From assembly GCF_048544455.1 (NCBI RefSeq), contig NC_133534.1, positions 225,026,292-225,090,291 on the forward strand: a DNA stretch of 64,000 bases, read 5' to 3'. The stretch is from Silene latifolia (taxonomy: Eukaryota > Streptophyta > Magnoliopsida > Caryophyllales > Caryophyllaceae). The notes beneath the pieces were generated by a model. That model had not been told where the DNA came from and ran no database searches. It was given only the letters and a program-made list of their open reading frames with translations. Shown here piece after piece: positions 22,166 through 34,471 of the stretch (position 1 is its first letter; every line of letters begins with the position of its first letter). The translations under genes and the position numbers were made by a program.

Positions 22166-22543
22166 ATGTCGACATCATCCTCAATGTGGGGAAACCACCC
22201 AATAGAAGGCCTTAATTTTAAGAATCAATGTTGCAATCGTTGTCACAGAAACGCTATCATCAAGATTTCCGGGTCAGTTAATAATCCAAAGAAAGCGTAT
22301 TTTAAGTGTTTAGATTGCGATCATTTTGTGTCGTGGTTGACTGAAGATCATTTGACAATAAAAAAAAAGTTGAAGATAGCATGTGAAGATGAAGGTGATG
22401 ATGCATCAAGTGGAAATGTCATGAAAGAGCAAGTGATAGGTATAAAAGAAGAGATTTCGGAAATGTCAAGGATGATGAAGTTTTATTTCAAGTGTATCTT
22501 GTATTTGTTTGTTTTCCTTATGTTAGCCATTGTCATGAAGTAG
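22166..22543 (+). CDS. zf-GRF finger protein with C-terminal membrane segment, 125 aa
   Basis: Intact frame from ATG at 22166. Residues 21-60 hold a GRF-type zinc finger: CNRCHRNAIIK, then NNPKKAYFKCLDCDHFVSWL, giving the CxxC...C..C(D)HFxxW layout. A charged linker with a heptad-like stretch (EEISEMSRMMKF) follows, then a hydrophobic end CILYLFVFLMLAIVMK that could be a membrane anchor. Small GRF-finger proteins with this tail are common in plants and are often linked to MULEs. GRF fingers are thought to bind nucleic acid. It is the only MULE gene here without a visible lesion. The 5' UTR (22078-22165) is CT-rich. The gene converges with the transposase-OTU gene. Confidence 0.75.
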   Translation: MSTSSSMWGNHPIEGLNFKNQCCNRCHRNAIIKISGSVNNPKKAYFKCLDCDHFVSWLTEDHLTIKKKLKIACEDEGDDASSGNVMKEQVIGIKEEISEMSRMMKFYFKCILYLFVFLMLAIVMK

Positions 22544-22655
22544 TGAGTATTTCCAGAAATGTCCAAATTTGTATCAGTTGTTATGAATTCCAGAAATTTC
22601 ATAATTAGTAATATGATTGTTATAACAGTAGAGCATATTTTAAATTACTACATAA

Positions 22656-23157
22656 TCAAACTTTAAATGCATTATCAAAGTTTAATTTCCTTGCAGTTTC
22701 TGGGTTAATTGGTGTGGAACGCCGTCTTCTGCCATAAACTTTAGGTGTAGTTCCCATCAACGTATGCCATTTCTCGATGCTTGTCTTGTACAAATCAGCA
22801 TATGGTGCAACCAAAGGGTCTCTTGTCCCTAGCCAAAAAGGATCAATCGGTGGCATCGGTGCATCTCCCGATGGTACTCGACAATGCAATCTCATCCAAT
22901 GGAGATGGTAATTAACGATCCACAAAACACCATATGGCCTCGACACTTGGGCTGTGGGCCTTAGGGGTAAGTATGTGCTACAACTCCAATTACGAAATTC
23001 TCCAACTTCATCCTGGGCGATGACACAGATAGTCCAGTTAAACAACGATGCAAAGACAAACAAATATTCCCCGTACATCCAATGGTTAGGCCCACATCCT
23101 CCACTGCCAGTAAACTCCATCCGTCTCAATGTCTCCTGGAATCTGGTAAGACCCGTA
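22656..23157 (-). pseudogene. OTU-like domain, C-terminal half
   Basis: Reads PTGLTRFQETLRRMEF, then GPNHWMYGEYLFVFASLFNW, TYLPLRP and a V.NYHLHW segment at about 22896-22915. This follows the order seen in MULE-linked OTU domains (Trp-rich start, hydrophobic helix, PLR motif, final His strand). Candidate catalytic His codons are at 22899-22901 and 22905-22907. It ends with the basic GRRRRSTPINPETARKL. Cut from its N-terminal half by the copia element. Confidence 0.7.
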
Positions 23158-23162
23158 GGCAA

Positions 23163-24439
23163 TGTTAGAAATCTATATTTCATTATACAACATATACATA
23201 TATGTTACAATTTAATTTAGTCATAAAATTAAATACAAATCTTATTCATGCAAACATAAATTAAAAGAGAAGAAATCATCAATCCTTACTAAGATTATTT
23301 CGGTTTCATGGGCACCAACAAGATCTCCTTCTTGTTAGTTCTTTAGCTTTCCTCATATGGATGAACAAAGATTCAAGTTTAGAATCTCTCCCAAAAGCAT
23401 ATACCCAAGGTAACCTCTTAAAAGATTAATATTATTTGATCTAGAACAATATTAATCTTACCAAAAATTGACCCAAAAATTGTTTTTGCTCTCTAGTATT
23501 TCGGCCAAGAGAAGGAAAGATGATGGAGTATTTTCTATCTCTCTAAGTTCTAGTAATGTGTTTGAGAATAGAATAGAATTACACTAGAAAAATATGTAGT
23601 GTAAAAAGAGAAATGATTAAAGAAGAAACACTCTTCTTTTCTAGGTGGAAACCGAGTGGGGGGAAGAAAGGACCCAATGCATGGCCAAGATGCTCTTCAC
23701 AAAAGCAATTAGGCATGCAAAGCTAGTCTTTTAGGTTAATCATCATGTTTTCCACTTAACATAATCAACACAATTTTATCCTAAATACTCCCTCCATTTC
23801 GGTACACATACATAAAATGAATGAGTCCATTTTATTTGTGATTTTGTCAATATGTCACATGTGACACATTTCATGACATCTTATTTATAAAATGTATTTT
23901 TAACCATTAAAAATCAACATATTAATAAAATATGTCACTTATAAAATTAACATAGTAATTCACAATTACTTGTACCAAAAATGGTTTACCAATTTATAAA
24001 TCACAACATCTTGTATTTATAATAAATTATTCATTCCGTTTCAATTGTTTCCGTAAACAATAATTTCATCTAAGTAATAAAACAATTCGATTACTTAGAC
24101 CGTATCTTATTTAATCAAATTACAATGAGACACGTAAATATTACTTCCAAAATCGTCCGTCAATTTTAGGTAATTTAATTAACTCGTATCGTCATACGAT
24201 CAATTAAACATTCAATTAAGAGTGTTACCCTTTAGGTATGACCTAAGGGGATCAACTGATCACCACCGTCGTACGACAGTAATGTCAAACTCTAGTCAGC
24301 CAATCATTACCGATATGTGTGGACCAGTTGATAGTAAATTATTATTTCCCACATGTATTCTTAAAATGAGACTTAAACATGTGATTATCATGATCGACAG
24401 TTGTGATCGCATTATTGTCGGAGGACACATATTCCAACA
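23163..24439 (-). repeat. copia LTR (3' in element orientation)
   Basis: 1277 bp, same length as its partner. By eye it differs by roughly 15 substitutions and no net indel, so the insertion is fairly recent. Confidence 0.9.
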
Positions 24440-24472
24440 ATCTCCCACTTGTCCTCGACATGTGTGCGTCAC
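24440..24472 (-). other. copia polypurine tract and 3' end
   Basis: On the minus strand GACAAGTGGGAGATT sits directly before the 3' LTR, the usual plus-strand primer of plant copia elements. The TSD GTCAC of the nested element is at 24468-24472. Confidence 0.75.
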
Positions 24473-26244
24473 TGATAACTACGTTATCGGCCCTTCATTC
24501 ATGTCAAAAATCCTTGCTTTAGTCCTAATTTTGTTGCATCTAATCGATTATTACTCGAGTTTGTGATTAATTTGCCTAAATGAGTCTCACTGGATTGTTT
24601 GCTAAGCTTTTTGTAGTGTTGCACGCTTTTCCATGCAAAACCGATCAACATTTGGAAGCCAAGGGTCAAGATTAGCCTTGTCGGTGTATCTCCTTGCTCT
24701 AGCCAGTGTATTGTGATCAGGCGCGGTGCAACTCAAGGGTAGCCGGTGCATCTCATTTACCCTTGTCGGTGTATCTCCTTGCTCCAGCCTGTGCATTGTG
24801 ATCAGAAGCGGTGTATCGTGGTCCAGCCTGTGTAACGATTTTAGCCTTGCATGGTGTAACTCAATCCCAGCCGGTGTAACTCAGGGCGGCTGTGTAACTT
24901 TACACAGTGGGAATAGTGACGGACGAGATTTTGGGCCTAATTTGTAGTTTTGCTCTATAATTTGATGTTTTTAGCCCATCATATATATACCAAAACTCTC
25001 AAATTTTGTAACACACTACACATTAGACTTCATTTAGATCAAAATTTAGGGTTTAAGCATTTGGTAGAGAGAATTGGATCCAACCTTGTTCTTCATTTTT
25101 TCTCAAGCAATTAATCAAGTATTCTTATTTCCTTCATTTTTTGTGGGTATATTTTCTTTTCCTTCTTTTAATTCCTTTTCTATGTTTGTCAATTTAATTT
25201 TCTTTGTTATTGTTGCCTTAAATTTGAATTGTTTACACTTCTTATAGCTAAAGTTACCCCATTTGAGTTGAATTTCATTTTAATTGTAGTTTAATTAGTC
25301 AATTTTCGTCACCCAAGTTATAAATTGTATGATTAGGTTGTAGAAATCAATTTCATATCATGTCTATGGTTAAAGAATCCATCTTTATTGTTTCTCTTGC
25401 CTTTAGAAACATGATTAGTGAGTAGTCTTTTACTAGGGTGCGATTAGACCCTAACATGAGTAATTTATCTAATTGAGTTCATTAAATTAGTTGTTGAGGA
25501 GGGGTTGTTGAGTTTTAAACAAAGGAATTGAATTGTTGTGTCTATTTGGGAGTAATTGTCGGTTTTGACCCTTGTCCACCAACGGGAGTTGGTTAGGTTG
25601 GGATTGATTACATTACCCCTTTTTGGTCGTGTGCCGACTTGGGTTGAGCCGGGAGGAGAACCCAAGTGGGGTGCCTTTGTTTTTCGGTTTGAAGTTCACC
25701 TTCGGGAGAAGGGTAGGGATGACCGGGAGTTTATCGCGGGCTTAAGCCCTTGATCTTGATGAGAGGTGAGCGGAGTGGGCCCACTTTGGTGAGCCTTGAG
25801 TCTTGAGTCGGGGGAAATCGAGTCATGAGCCCGGGAGGGAGTTGATTTGGTATCACTAGTGTCCCACCATGAGCCCGGGAGGGAGTTGGTGGGCGAATTA
25901 GAGGCGTCTCCACCCATTACACTTCCCCCTTGACAACTAGTTGAAGGAACTCATGATTTATTACGAATGTCGGTGGTTTAGTCGCTCCCTAGGCTTTAAT
26001 TAACTTGAGTAAATCGTATTTGATAGCTTACTTTCTCATTCTATAGTTTAATTAGTTTAATTTATTTCTTGTTATTTAGTTTAGACCTTTAGATAATCAT
26101 TCATCCTTATTTTCTCCGACTTAGCTAAACATAAGAATTTAGACAATTAGTAATCACCCATACTCCCTGTGGTTCGACCTCGACTACCCTTACTAGTTGA
26201 GTTAATTTGTTTGATCGGGTACGACGACCTCTACCCCGCTATCA
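24473..26244 (+). repeat. Left LTR arm
   Basis: 1772 bp, TGATAAC...GCTATCA, with a repeat-rich part at 24680-24905, a TATATATA box at about 24981, and conserved GAGCCCGGGAGGGAGTT blocks at 25825-25885. The order fits a plus-oriented LTR. Confidence 0.7.
24680..24905 (+). repeat. Short repeats (GCCGGTGTAACTC-like) ahead of the TATA box
   Basis: Irregular copies of (A)GCC(G/T)GTGTA or GGTGCATCTC at about 30-bp spacing, including two longer copies of CTTGTCGGTGTATCTCCTTG. They end about 75 bp before the TATA-like stretch at 24981. Confidence 0.65.
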
Positions 26245-28297
26245 AACAATTAACTCAACTAATGTAGTAGGGTAGTCGAGGTCGAACCACAAGGAGATCA
26301 AGTTTGAGTACTAGTTTCGTCTTAAATTATAGGTTAGCTACGCGATCAAGAAATATGATTGAATTTAAGCTAAACAATTAAACTAAACTAACTAAAACTA
26401 ATAAACTAAGTAAACAAGTAAAAGAATAATGGTCTTAAACAATAAAGGAAAGGCTAGGGTCCGATGTCTCCTCCAACACACCATATTTACACTCATAAAT
26501 CCCGTTAACAAGTCATTGGGTAATAGTTAGGGGGAAAACGTCTCTAATTCGCCTAATAACTCCCTCCCGGGCTCATAATAGGACACTAGCAACCCCGACT
26601 CACCTCCCTCCCGGGTTCGTGACTCGGACTCCCTTATTCTAAGTTAAGGTCAATAAGCCCACGTTATCTTCCCGGTCATCCCACTCCCTCTCCCAAGGGT
26701 CGATTTCAAACCGAAAATTAAAGGCACCCTTCTCAAGTTCTCCCTCCCGGGTTCAACTCGAGTTGGCAACTAGTTTAAGTGAGGTGAGCCGACTCCCAAC
26801 CTAGCCAACTCCCGTTGACGGTCAAGGGTCAAAAGTCAACAACAATCCCAAATAAAACATAACAAGTCAAATCCTTTAATTAACCCAAACCAATTACCCA
26901 ACAACTAATCAAAATTGGAATTTAGTCATGTAAACAACACGTGTTTGGGACTAATCGAACCCTAGTGAGAAAATTACTCATTACTAATTCAACACAAGAC
27001 AAATTAACAATTACTCTAAACATATTATTTAACAAAATAAAGCGATAAAGATTAAAATTTTAACTAATCTAATGACTAAACATCAATAAATTAACACTAA
27101 ACATGGTAAAGACTAAAACTTTAACTCATCAAAATGATTAAAGTAATTAAAAACATGATAATAAACTAAATAACAATAAAAGAAATGAAGGGAAGAAATT
27201 ATACCCAATCTTGAATTAAGGAAGAATAAGATGAGAAATCCATCTTACAATTGTTGTAAACCATAAATTACTAACTATATTAAACTACACTAAAACTTGG
27301 GAGAGACGGTCTCTCACTAAGTTATTGAGAGATCAATATTTCGTACCCTCTTATTTGTATTTCGTACCCCTTTTGTTGTTGATCGTAACATAGTAATTTC
27401 GTACCTATTTACATAATAAATGTACCCATTTTATCATTAATCATGATCTGTACCTATTTTATTACTTTTAGTACCACTTTTTATTAAAATTGTACAATGG
27501 TCTCTCAATAAAGCTTATTGAGAGACCGTCTCTCAGGAGACCTACTCATTAAACTAAGAAATGTAAAGAAATGAGGATTTTTGATTGTTTTCTTTGCAAA
27601 TATAAATCTACTCTAAACTAATCTACTCCTCTCCTCTATGTTTCGTGCTCTCTGTCTAGCCAAAGACGGCTGCCCAGTTACAGAACCCCCAATTGAAGAG
27701 CTTCCTCTAAGACACTCAAGACCCCTCTCCTTTTTTTTGTTTGTCACGTGCCCAGCCAACCTCCCCTTAATTCCAAGGCTTTCCCTTTGTTTCTCACCCT
27801 ACTGCTTGTTGTCCCAAAGTTGTCCAGCCCAACAAAAGTGAGTCAACCTTTTGTTTTGTCCTTTGGTCCCATCCGTTTCCAGCACCTTCTTGGAAAAAGT
27901 AGCCTCAACAAATTAGACAAGGAGAACATGGTCAGGCCTAATGACGCAGCCCAATACACGTAAACATCAAAGGAAGTGATAGAAATAGGCGGCCCAAATG
28001 ATATCTTCCCATTAGTTGACAAATGGTTGACTTTAGTTTCACTTCTCGTTTCTTTGGTTAGTTGACCCGTCTTAATTCACTTTATCACTTGTTATTAAGT
28101 ATCTCCATACCTATACGACAAAATAAGTAGAAGCAGTACCAAGATCTCAAGAAATAACATGAAATAACTTTATTTAAAATTAATCGACTAATGTATGATT
28201 TAACACAAAAATAAGTCGATAAAGCTAACTCGAGTTATTAATTAATAGAATAAGAGATAAGATATGGGTCAAAAACACGTAAAATATCGTCTTATCA
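26245..28297 (-). repeat. Right LTR arm, inverted and diverged
   Basis: Reads on the minus strand as a relative of the left arm, with clear homology in the GAGCCCGGGAGGGAGTT blocks (26560-26770) and at the centre, and weak homology towards the outer end. About 1.8 kb once the MITE is removed. Confidence 0.65.
27301..27534. mobile_element. MITE with GAGAGACGGTCTCTCA ends
   Basis: About 234 bp. The left end GAGAGACGGTCTCTCACTAA and right end TTATTGAGAGACCGTCTCTC are inverted over about 33 bp, and each end is itself palindromic (GAGACGGTCTC). The interior has repeated TTTCGTACC(C/T) words. TSD not resolved. Confidence 0.7.
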
Positions 28298-29872
28298 GTC
28301 ACCAATTCTCTTGTCCTATTACTATCTCCCACTCAATGCAAGGTGTCTTTCAGGTCGTACTTGCAAGTGATCATATCGAGAGTGGTTTCCTCGATCTGGA
28401 GAATAACTGATTGACCGGATTTATCTACCATAGATACCTTCCGAGCGTGGCCACGCATTTCCAGTTCATTACTCCTCGAGTGGCCCTGAGATATTGTTTT
28501 AACCCTGACAAGGGGTGGACAATTCCTATCGCACTTATTCCCTTCGACTAGCCACAGCCATCATAACCCAAAATATGCCCATTTGACCCCATTTACGAAG
28601 GTCGTAGTAACACAAATCAAAGTTAATCTGAAACTGTGCCACCTTAGGCGAACAGTCTTTAGTAAAAAGAATCGACTCATTAGAATACTATAGTAGCTCT
28701 CGCCACGACCAGGCTATATAAATTTGTCAGAACTCTATAAGCGGTTATAATGCCCGACAAAGTGTTCATAACAGTCTGCCTATGTGATCGACTAGTCATT
28801 CTCATATGACTCCATAGCACTTGAACTTGCTATCAATCGCATCACACTCTAGTCACTTCGAGACGTCACCTCATATAAGTGACTATGGGCGAATACTATG
28901 TTAATCCGAGTTCACTTTAACGGGGTTCAATTGTCTCTACAACCCGTTTGGATGTAACAAAGTAAAAGGGAGTTTTTAGATTTAAAAACTCGAACGACAA
29001 ATGTGATTATCACATATGAAGAGTCAATACCTGATTATTACTTCATATTTTTATAATCCATTTTCATCTTATATGTAGTTGTTCATCTTAATGCAATTGA
29101 AATGACATATGACATGACTTATCATGTTAAGCCTATGAGAAGGCTTTGGTTAGTAGGTTTTATCAACTTCTTGTACCTTACTCAACCTTACTACATACTC
29201 ATTTTCCTTTGTAATGTATACATTTGCATTACAAAACTTTCTGAGTACGTGTTGAGATCCAATCAAGACATAGGCCTTCTAGCCTTAGAACAGCTCCCAC
29301 TGTTTTCACAGTGTGCGGGACTCATCCTTCTTGCACATCCCATGATTGCAAGTGTACTCAATTTCCGTTGCAAATATTTTTCATTGTTCTTTATTGCCTA
29401 GAACGATTCTAGAAAATCTATTTCTTAAATAACATAGCCACAATGGTATCTTAACCATCCTCATGTGTTTTGATTATGGTTTTGTCGGAAACCATGCGCA
29501 ATCTCAATTGTCAATTGTCATTTGTGTAACACCCTTACACATAATTGCATCAAAAACACTTTGCATTACATCCTTAATATTTCTGCAATCACTTAAGGGT
29601 AATCTTTATGGCTTACTTGGTAACTATTACTTAAATTCGATTTGAAACAATTCATCATACTCAAAGTATATGAAGTGTTATACATCATTTCCTATTTAAT
29701 TGATTCAGCAGCGGAAGCAAATGGAATCAATCAAATATGTTCAACTCGATTGAACTAGTCATGAATCTTATCAACATAAGACTCATTATTTGACATTAAT
29801 ATCATGTAGATTTATCTCCATAAATCCGGATATTAAAGATGTACTATATTTCTCCAAAGTCTTAAATCATTC

Positions 29873-29910
29873 GCAATGATCAATATGTCATCCACATATA
29901 GGACTACTAA
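29873..29910 (-). other. copia RT catalytic motif YVDD
   Basis: Minus-strand codons read VLYVDDILIIA, the metal-binding motif of Ty1/copia reverse transcriptase. Confidence 0.8.
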
Positions 29911-30472
29911 AATTTCCGTAACTCCCACTAAACTTCATGTATAAACACAACTTCTCGACTTATCGAGAAATGTTTTATTCCATGATCAAATCATTGATTC
30001 CAACTCATTGATGTCCTACTCAAGACCCTCTCTTAAGTTTCACATTATCTTAGGATTGCAAGAATCTACAAAACTCAAGACATGTATTGAATACATTCCT
30101 TCTAATTGAAGAAGTGAGTTTTAGATTCACTTGCTATATGTATATCATCATAATGAAACACAATCCCTAAGAAGATCCAAATAGACTTAAGCATTTCAAC
30201 TAGTGCAAAAACCCTTGCCACCAATCAAGCTTTGATATCTAACTTTATTAGTGCAAAACCCTTTGTCACTAATCAAGCCTTTTATTTCGGATTTTCATGG
30301 CTCTAAGCCTTGTATTGAGTTGTGACTTAAACACTGTCATGTAAGTCATATGTTCATTACTTTCCAGAAGTAATCAATTTGAATCAAACAATTTCACTGT
30401 AAGTTGTAATCTCTTTACTTTCTTAAAAGTATCATGAATTCATCATCTTCAACAAGTGACGACTTTAACCTC

Positions 30473-30700
30473 CTAGGTTCTGAAGAAACAACGTTTTACA
30501 CAAAACGTCTCATGTAGCCAAGAAAGACCAGTTTCTCGCGACATAACATTCTTTGTGGCTCTTGAATAATTTCTCCCACTCTGTCTTCTAGAAATAAACT
30601 TGTATTTTTGAAGGACAGCTTCACGAGCCACGAACCCGTTATACTCGTGATTATAATAAGGAAAAATGAGCATTTGTTTCTTATGAAAACTTACAACCAT
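30473..30700 (-). pseudogene. copia integrase C-terminal fragment
   Basis: A 75-codon open stretch whose centre reads FPYYNHEYNGFVAREAVLQK and FISRRQSGRNY, typical of the end of the copia integrase (F/Y-x-N...V.R.AVF.E.EFI....G). The flanks are out of frame. Confidence 0.7.
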
Positions 30701-32344
30701 GGTACCCTACCATTTCATATCTCATATGATTCGTTTTAGATTTAGGGGAAAAATAATTTAGACAAAATGATAAAATCCCAAAAGGATCAAGCAACTCAAA
30801 GTAACTTGATCGAAGTCCAAACCATATCGAATAGCGTTTGATTTCTTTATCCAACCACACATTATCCCATAATGTGTGCTAAGAGAGATTAATTTGTGAT
30901 ACTATATCACATTTCATTTGGCTTGCATCAAGGTCTTCACTTGATAATCCCATCACGACTAAATCGTGATTCCTTGAACTCTTTGAACTTCTTCAAAGAT
31001 TTCTCTATTTACCTTATTAAGTGAACACATTAGCGTCAACTTAAATCATTGGTAAAAGAAAATGATCAACCTATTTTGGATCAATGATTTACAACCTCGA
31101 TCTCCTTTTCAACCAAAAGGCACTAGACATCTTGCTTTGAATACAAGATACGCATATACCATAAGATCTAATGGTTTCAAGAGTACTCGATAACTCTTTG
31201 CGTTCATCATTCCAGAATCTAAGGTTTAATCTTGGGTTACCAATTTGAGTCTTGCATCATCTACATGATATATCATTCTAGTTTGGTTTAGAATATATTC
31301 ACCTTGATAATGGGCTAGCCATACATCAAATCGTGGTGTATAGGGTCACAAAAGTGAAACCTCTTTTGTATCTTAACAAGTTTATATTCTTATTTAGAGT
31401 TTATGCACTTAATAGTCACAATTAAGTACAACTCTAAACCCAAAACTAAATTGAGTACACAATGACTCTACCTCTCAACATCATTGTTGCTAGTCGTCAT
31501 ATTCTAATCATCCTATGTATCAAGTACAATGATGAAAACCACCACCGGTTTCTAATATTGACGAAGTAGTACTAGCAAAATTTATGTCAATCAAATAAAC
31601 ATTTAAATAAGAAGGTCCGATTAGATGTCCCACAACTAACTTGTTGATTCTTCAATAATTTGGGGTAGTTTCCTTTCTAGCGTCCAACAATTAAGACAAT
31701 GGAAACTTTATCGGTCGGGATTGATAGGTTTAGTATTGTTATTCTCAATAACGTTACTTTTAACATTACCTTGTATCAATTCCATTCTAATTTTACTCCT
31801 TTAAAATCTTATCCTTTTCTTAACGGTTTAAGAGAATGCTCCCACTCATTTCAATTAGTCTTTGCTTTGAGAAGCAAAATTATATTCATGAAGACTACTC
31901 TTCCTTCGTTTGTTTAGTCTTAAAACTTTCATTGAAGTGGTTGCGGTATTTTGGTCTATTACGATTTCCGACAAATCTAATTACCAAAATAATTTATCGC
32001 TTCAAGGTACTTAATTTAATTAAGTATATGAAAAACAATCCATTGTAAGTAGATGTGTTAGTCAAGAATCAAAAACCTGTTTGATAATGAATAACTTTTA
32101 TCTATATTCTTCACAAGAGATCCTTAGCAATGGTTCATATGAGGTTTTAGAAGAAAATTCATATTTATCTTTAGTTACGATGTTTTAATGGAGATTTGAT
32201 TAAAATCGAAATGATATCGCATATGAATTATGGTAAAGAAATAGAACAATATAATAACGGAATAGTGGAAAACTTAACATTTATCGTTTTATTAATACTT
32301 GTAAATAACAAGTAAAGCATTTACATAGTGACCTCTACCCAACT

Positions 32345-32650
32345 ATGATAAATGATTCCGAGATCCAAATTCATATTAACTTGGGCACGAGGTAGCCGAT
32401 GAAACCCTTATCAATATAACTCGGTGGATTAACTCTTTAATCGATTCTACTTTTAGAACTCTCGGTCGATAAAATTACATTAACATTTATCTTTAGCCCA
32501 AAACACATCCGACAAGGGCACGGGGTAGCCGATGAAACCCTTATCAATTACTTTTGTTGAGTTCAACCCAAATTTTGAATAAATGTGTCCATGATCCAAA
32601 TTCACATTAACTTGGGCACGGGGTAGCCGATGAAACCCTCATCAACATGA
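32345..32650 (-). repeat. Three tandem copies in the copia leader
   Basis: Each unit contains, on the minus strand, GATAAGGGTTTCATCGGCTA followed by CCC(C)GTGCCC, with GGATCATGG-like and TCGGTGGATT words between. Copies lie at about 32379, 32515 and 32620. They sit between PBS and coding sequence, so they are in the RNA leader. Confidence 0.75.
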
Positions 32651-34449
32651 ATTCGGTGGATAGACATTTATCACCCACTTCCCCTACGTAACAAGGTTTG
32701 TACCCCGGGGTGGCCGAGTGCACTCCCTCGCGAAATAGGTTTTCATGGTTTCTACTTTTTGGTAAGGCTAAGTCTCAATTGTTTGTTTTAGCGAGAGGTC
32801 ATGTCAATTTATTATCTATCACGTTTTAAGTGAACTAAAGCGGTGAACTACGATAATTGTAATTGACACGGTCGATAAACTCGATTAAAATGACAATGCA
32901 TGTTTTAGTTATGGCGATTTAGCGATGCATGCAACATATAAATAAAATGCAAAGCATAAATTAAATCCTAGTATGGCCTTCCTAAAATAGAAAATCTAAT
33001 TAAATATTACATATTCGGAAACCAACTCCATTGGTCCCTTGAACTTCGGTTTTAGCACGCATCTCGAGATAACACCGTCTTTATGTATCGCCTTCTTGAG
33101 TGACACCGTCTTCAAGGAACTCCAAAATAAATAAATTACATAACAAATTACATAATTTCCTATTATACATTTGTAATTAAAATAAAATAAATCTATTAAA
33201 TTACAAAACGGTGATACGAGATCACAATAAATTACAACCGAATCGATATTCCCATACATTTCGGGTAATACCAATTAAAAACTAAGGCCATACTAAGTAA
33301 AATTACATAATTCAAAAATTACATAAAATAAAATTATGACAATCATAAATAAAATGCAGCATTATAATATGTATGAACATGCCCAATTTTTTGCTAAATC
33401 GCCTTTAAGGAGCCAATATCGTATATTAATTGGTTTTTACGGATTTGCGTGATTCAACCTTTTTAAAATCACAATAAATTACATAAAATCATATTTATAC
33501 ACAAGTTAATTACCCTAACCAACTTAGGACTCAAAATTAGTCTCCACTAACATATTGAAAATAATTAACTTATATTTCTTAAAATTGTTCATTAATGGAC
33601 CCAAAATTACAACAAAATGCTATAAACTCCAAATAAATCACAAAAATTTCAAATAAATTCAAAATTTGAAATTTAAACTCATGAACATTCTGGAAAAATA
33701 CCATGACACTCATAATGTTCAAAAACTTAGGTTAAAATTTCTAAATTTATCGGGAAAAACAATGTTGCGGGTTATCGGATTTATCAAAATAATCATAAAA
33801 ATATGAGAAAAATTATATTTATCAACTTTTCAATTTTAGATCTGAAATAGGTAATAAAATGCAACATGTGACATTTTTCCTTAGTCATGAAGTATGTTTT
33901 AGCAATTATTCACTAATTAAAGTCACTATTTATGCTATTTTTCATCAAAAATTCATAAATCATGCATAAAGACTTCATAATAGCCTATTATTTTACATAC
34001 ATCTTGTAAAATTTCATGTGACAACATACTAAATTTATATGACCAGATTCGAAATTTATCTCATATTAAACTATTTTTCATTTAAATTCGATTTTTATCA
34101 TGAAAAATCCATATTTCGAGCATAAAAACTCCAAAAATTATGAAAATTTACAGGTCATCTAAAAATAATATATGTATAAACATATCCAAAAACCACTGGA
34201 AAATTCAAAGTTTAGCTAATTTTAGTCCGAAAATGACATTTTAATCATAAAATCACATTTTTAATGCCATTATTATATATGATGAACAATAAAAATCCAT
34301 AAATTAACCAAAATATCCTAAATACATTTTAGGATCAGAAACTTTAACATGCATAATTTATTTCGTGATGTATCATAATAACACAAATTTACAAGTTTTA
34401 TATGTTAATCGTATAACTCGGAAAAACTATAACCGATTTGCATGCAAAC

Positions 34450-34471
34450 AACCAAGGCTCATGATACCGCT
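34450..34471 (-). other. copia primer-binding site (imperfect)
   Basis: On the minus strand AAGCGGTATCATGAGCC follows the 5' LTR after a few bases. It resembles the initiator-Met PBS TGGTATCAGAGC usual for copia elements, with changes. Confidence 0.6.

Larger units (their letters stand above)
24473..28297. mobile_element. Tail-to-tail pair of related LTRs inserted as one unit
   Basis: Outer ends TGATAACTACG and CGTCTTATCA are inverted (TGATAA/TTATCA) and flanked by a perfect 5-bp TSD, GTCAC (24468-24472, 28298-28302). Inside, the left arm (24473-26244) is a complete LTR in plus orientation ending CCCCGCTATCA. The right arm (26245-28297) is a diverged copy in minus orientation that lacks the last 33 or so bases and carries a MITE. 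The centre is a strong inverted repeat (GTGGTTCGACCTCGACTACC at 26170 and its complement near 26270). No coding region or PBS is present. It resembles a foldback made from Athila-like LTRs. Confidence 0.75.
28303..34471 (-). pseudogene. copia internal region, degenerate
   Basis: On the minus strand: leader with tandem repeats (32345-32650), then decayed coding sequence. An integrase tail at 30473-30700 reads YNHEYNGFVAREAV and FISRRQSG. An RT core with LYVDDILIIA is at about 29873-29910. An RNase H-like tail is near 29100-29300, then a long 3' leader (28303-29000). Many stops and frameshifts; no gag was recognised with confidence. Confidence 0.65.

Noticed and set aside
24222..24566. Frame of 114 codons, with a near-identical frame at 35531-35800
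   Set aside because: Both are the same position in the two copia LTRs; no protein family.
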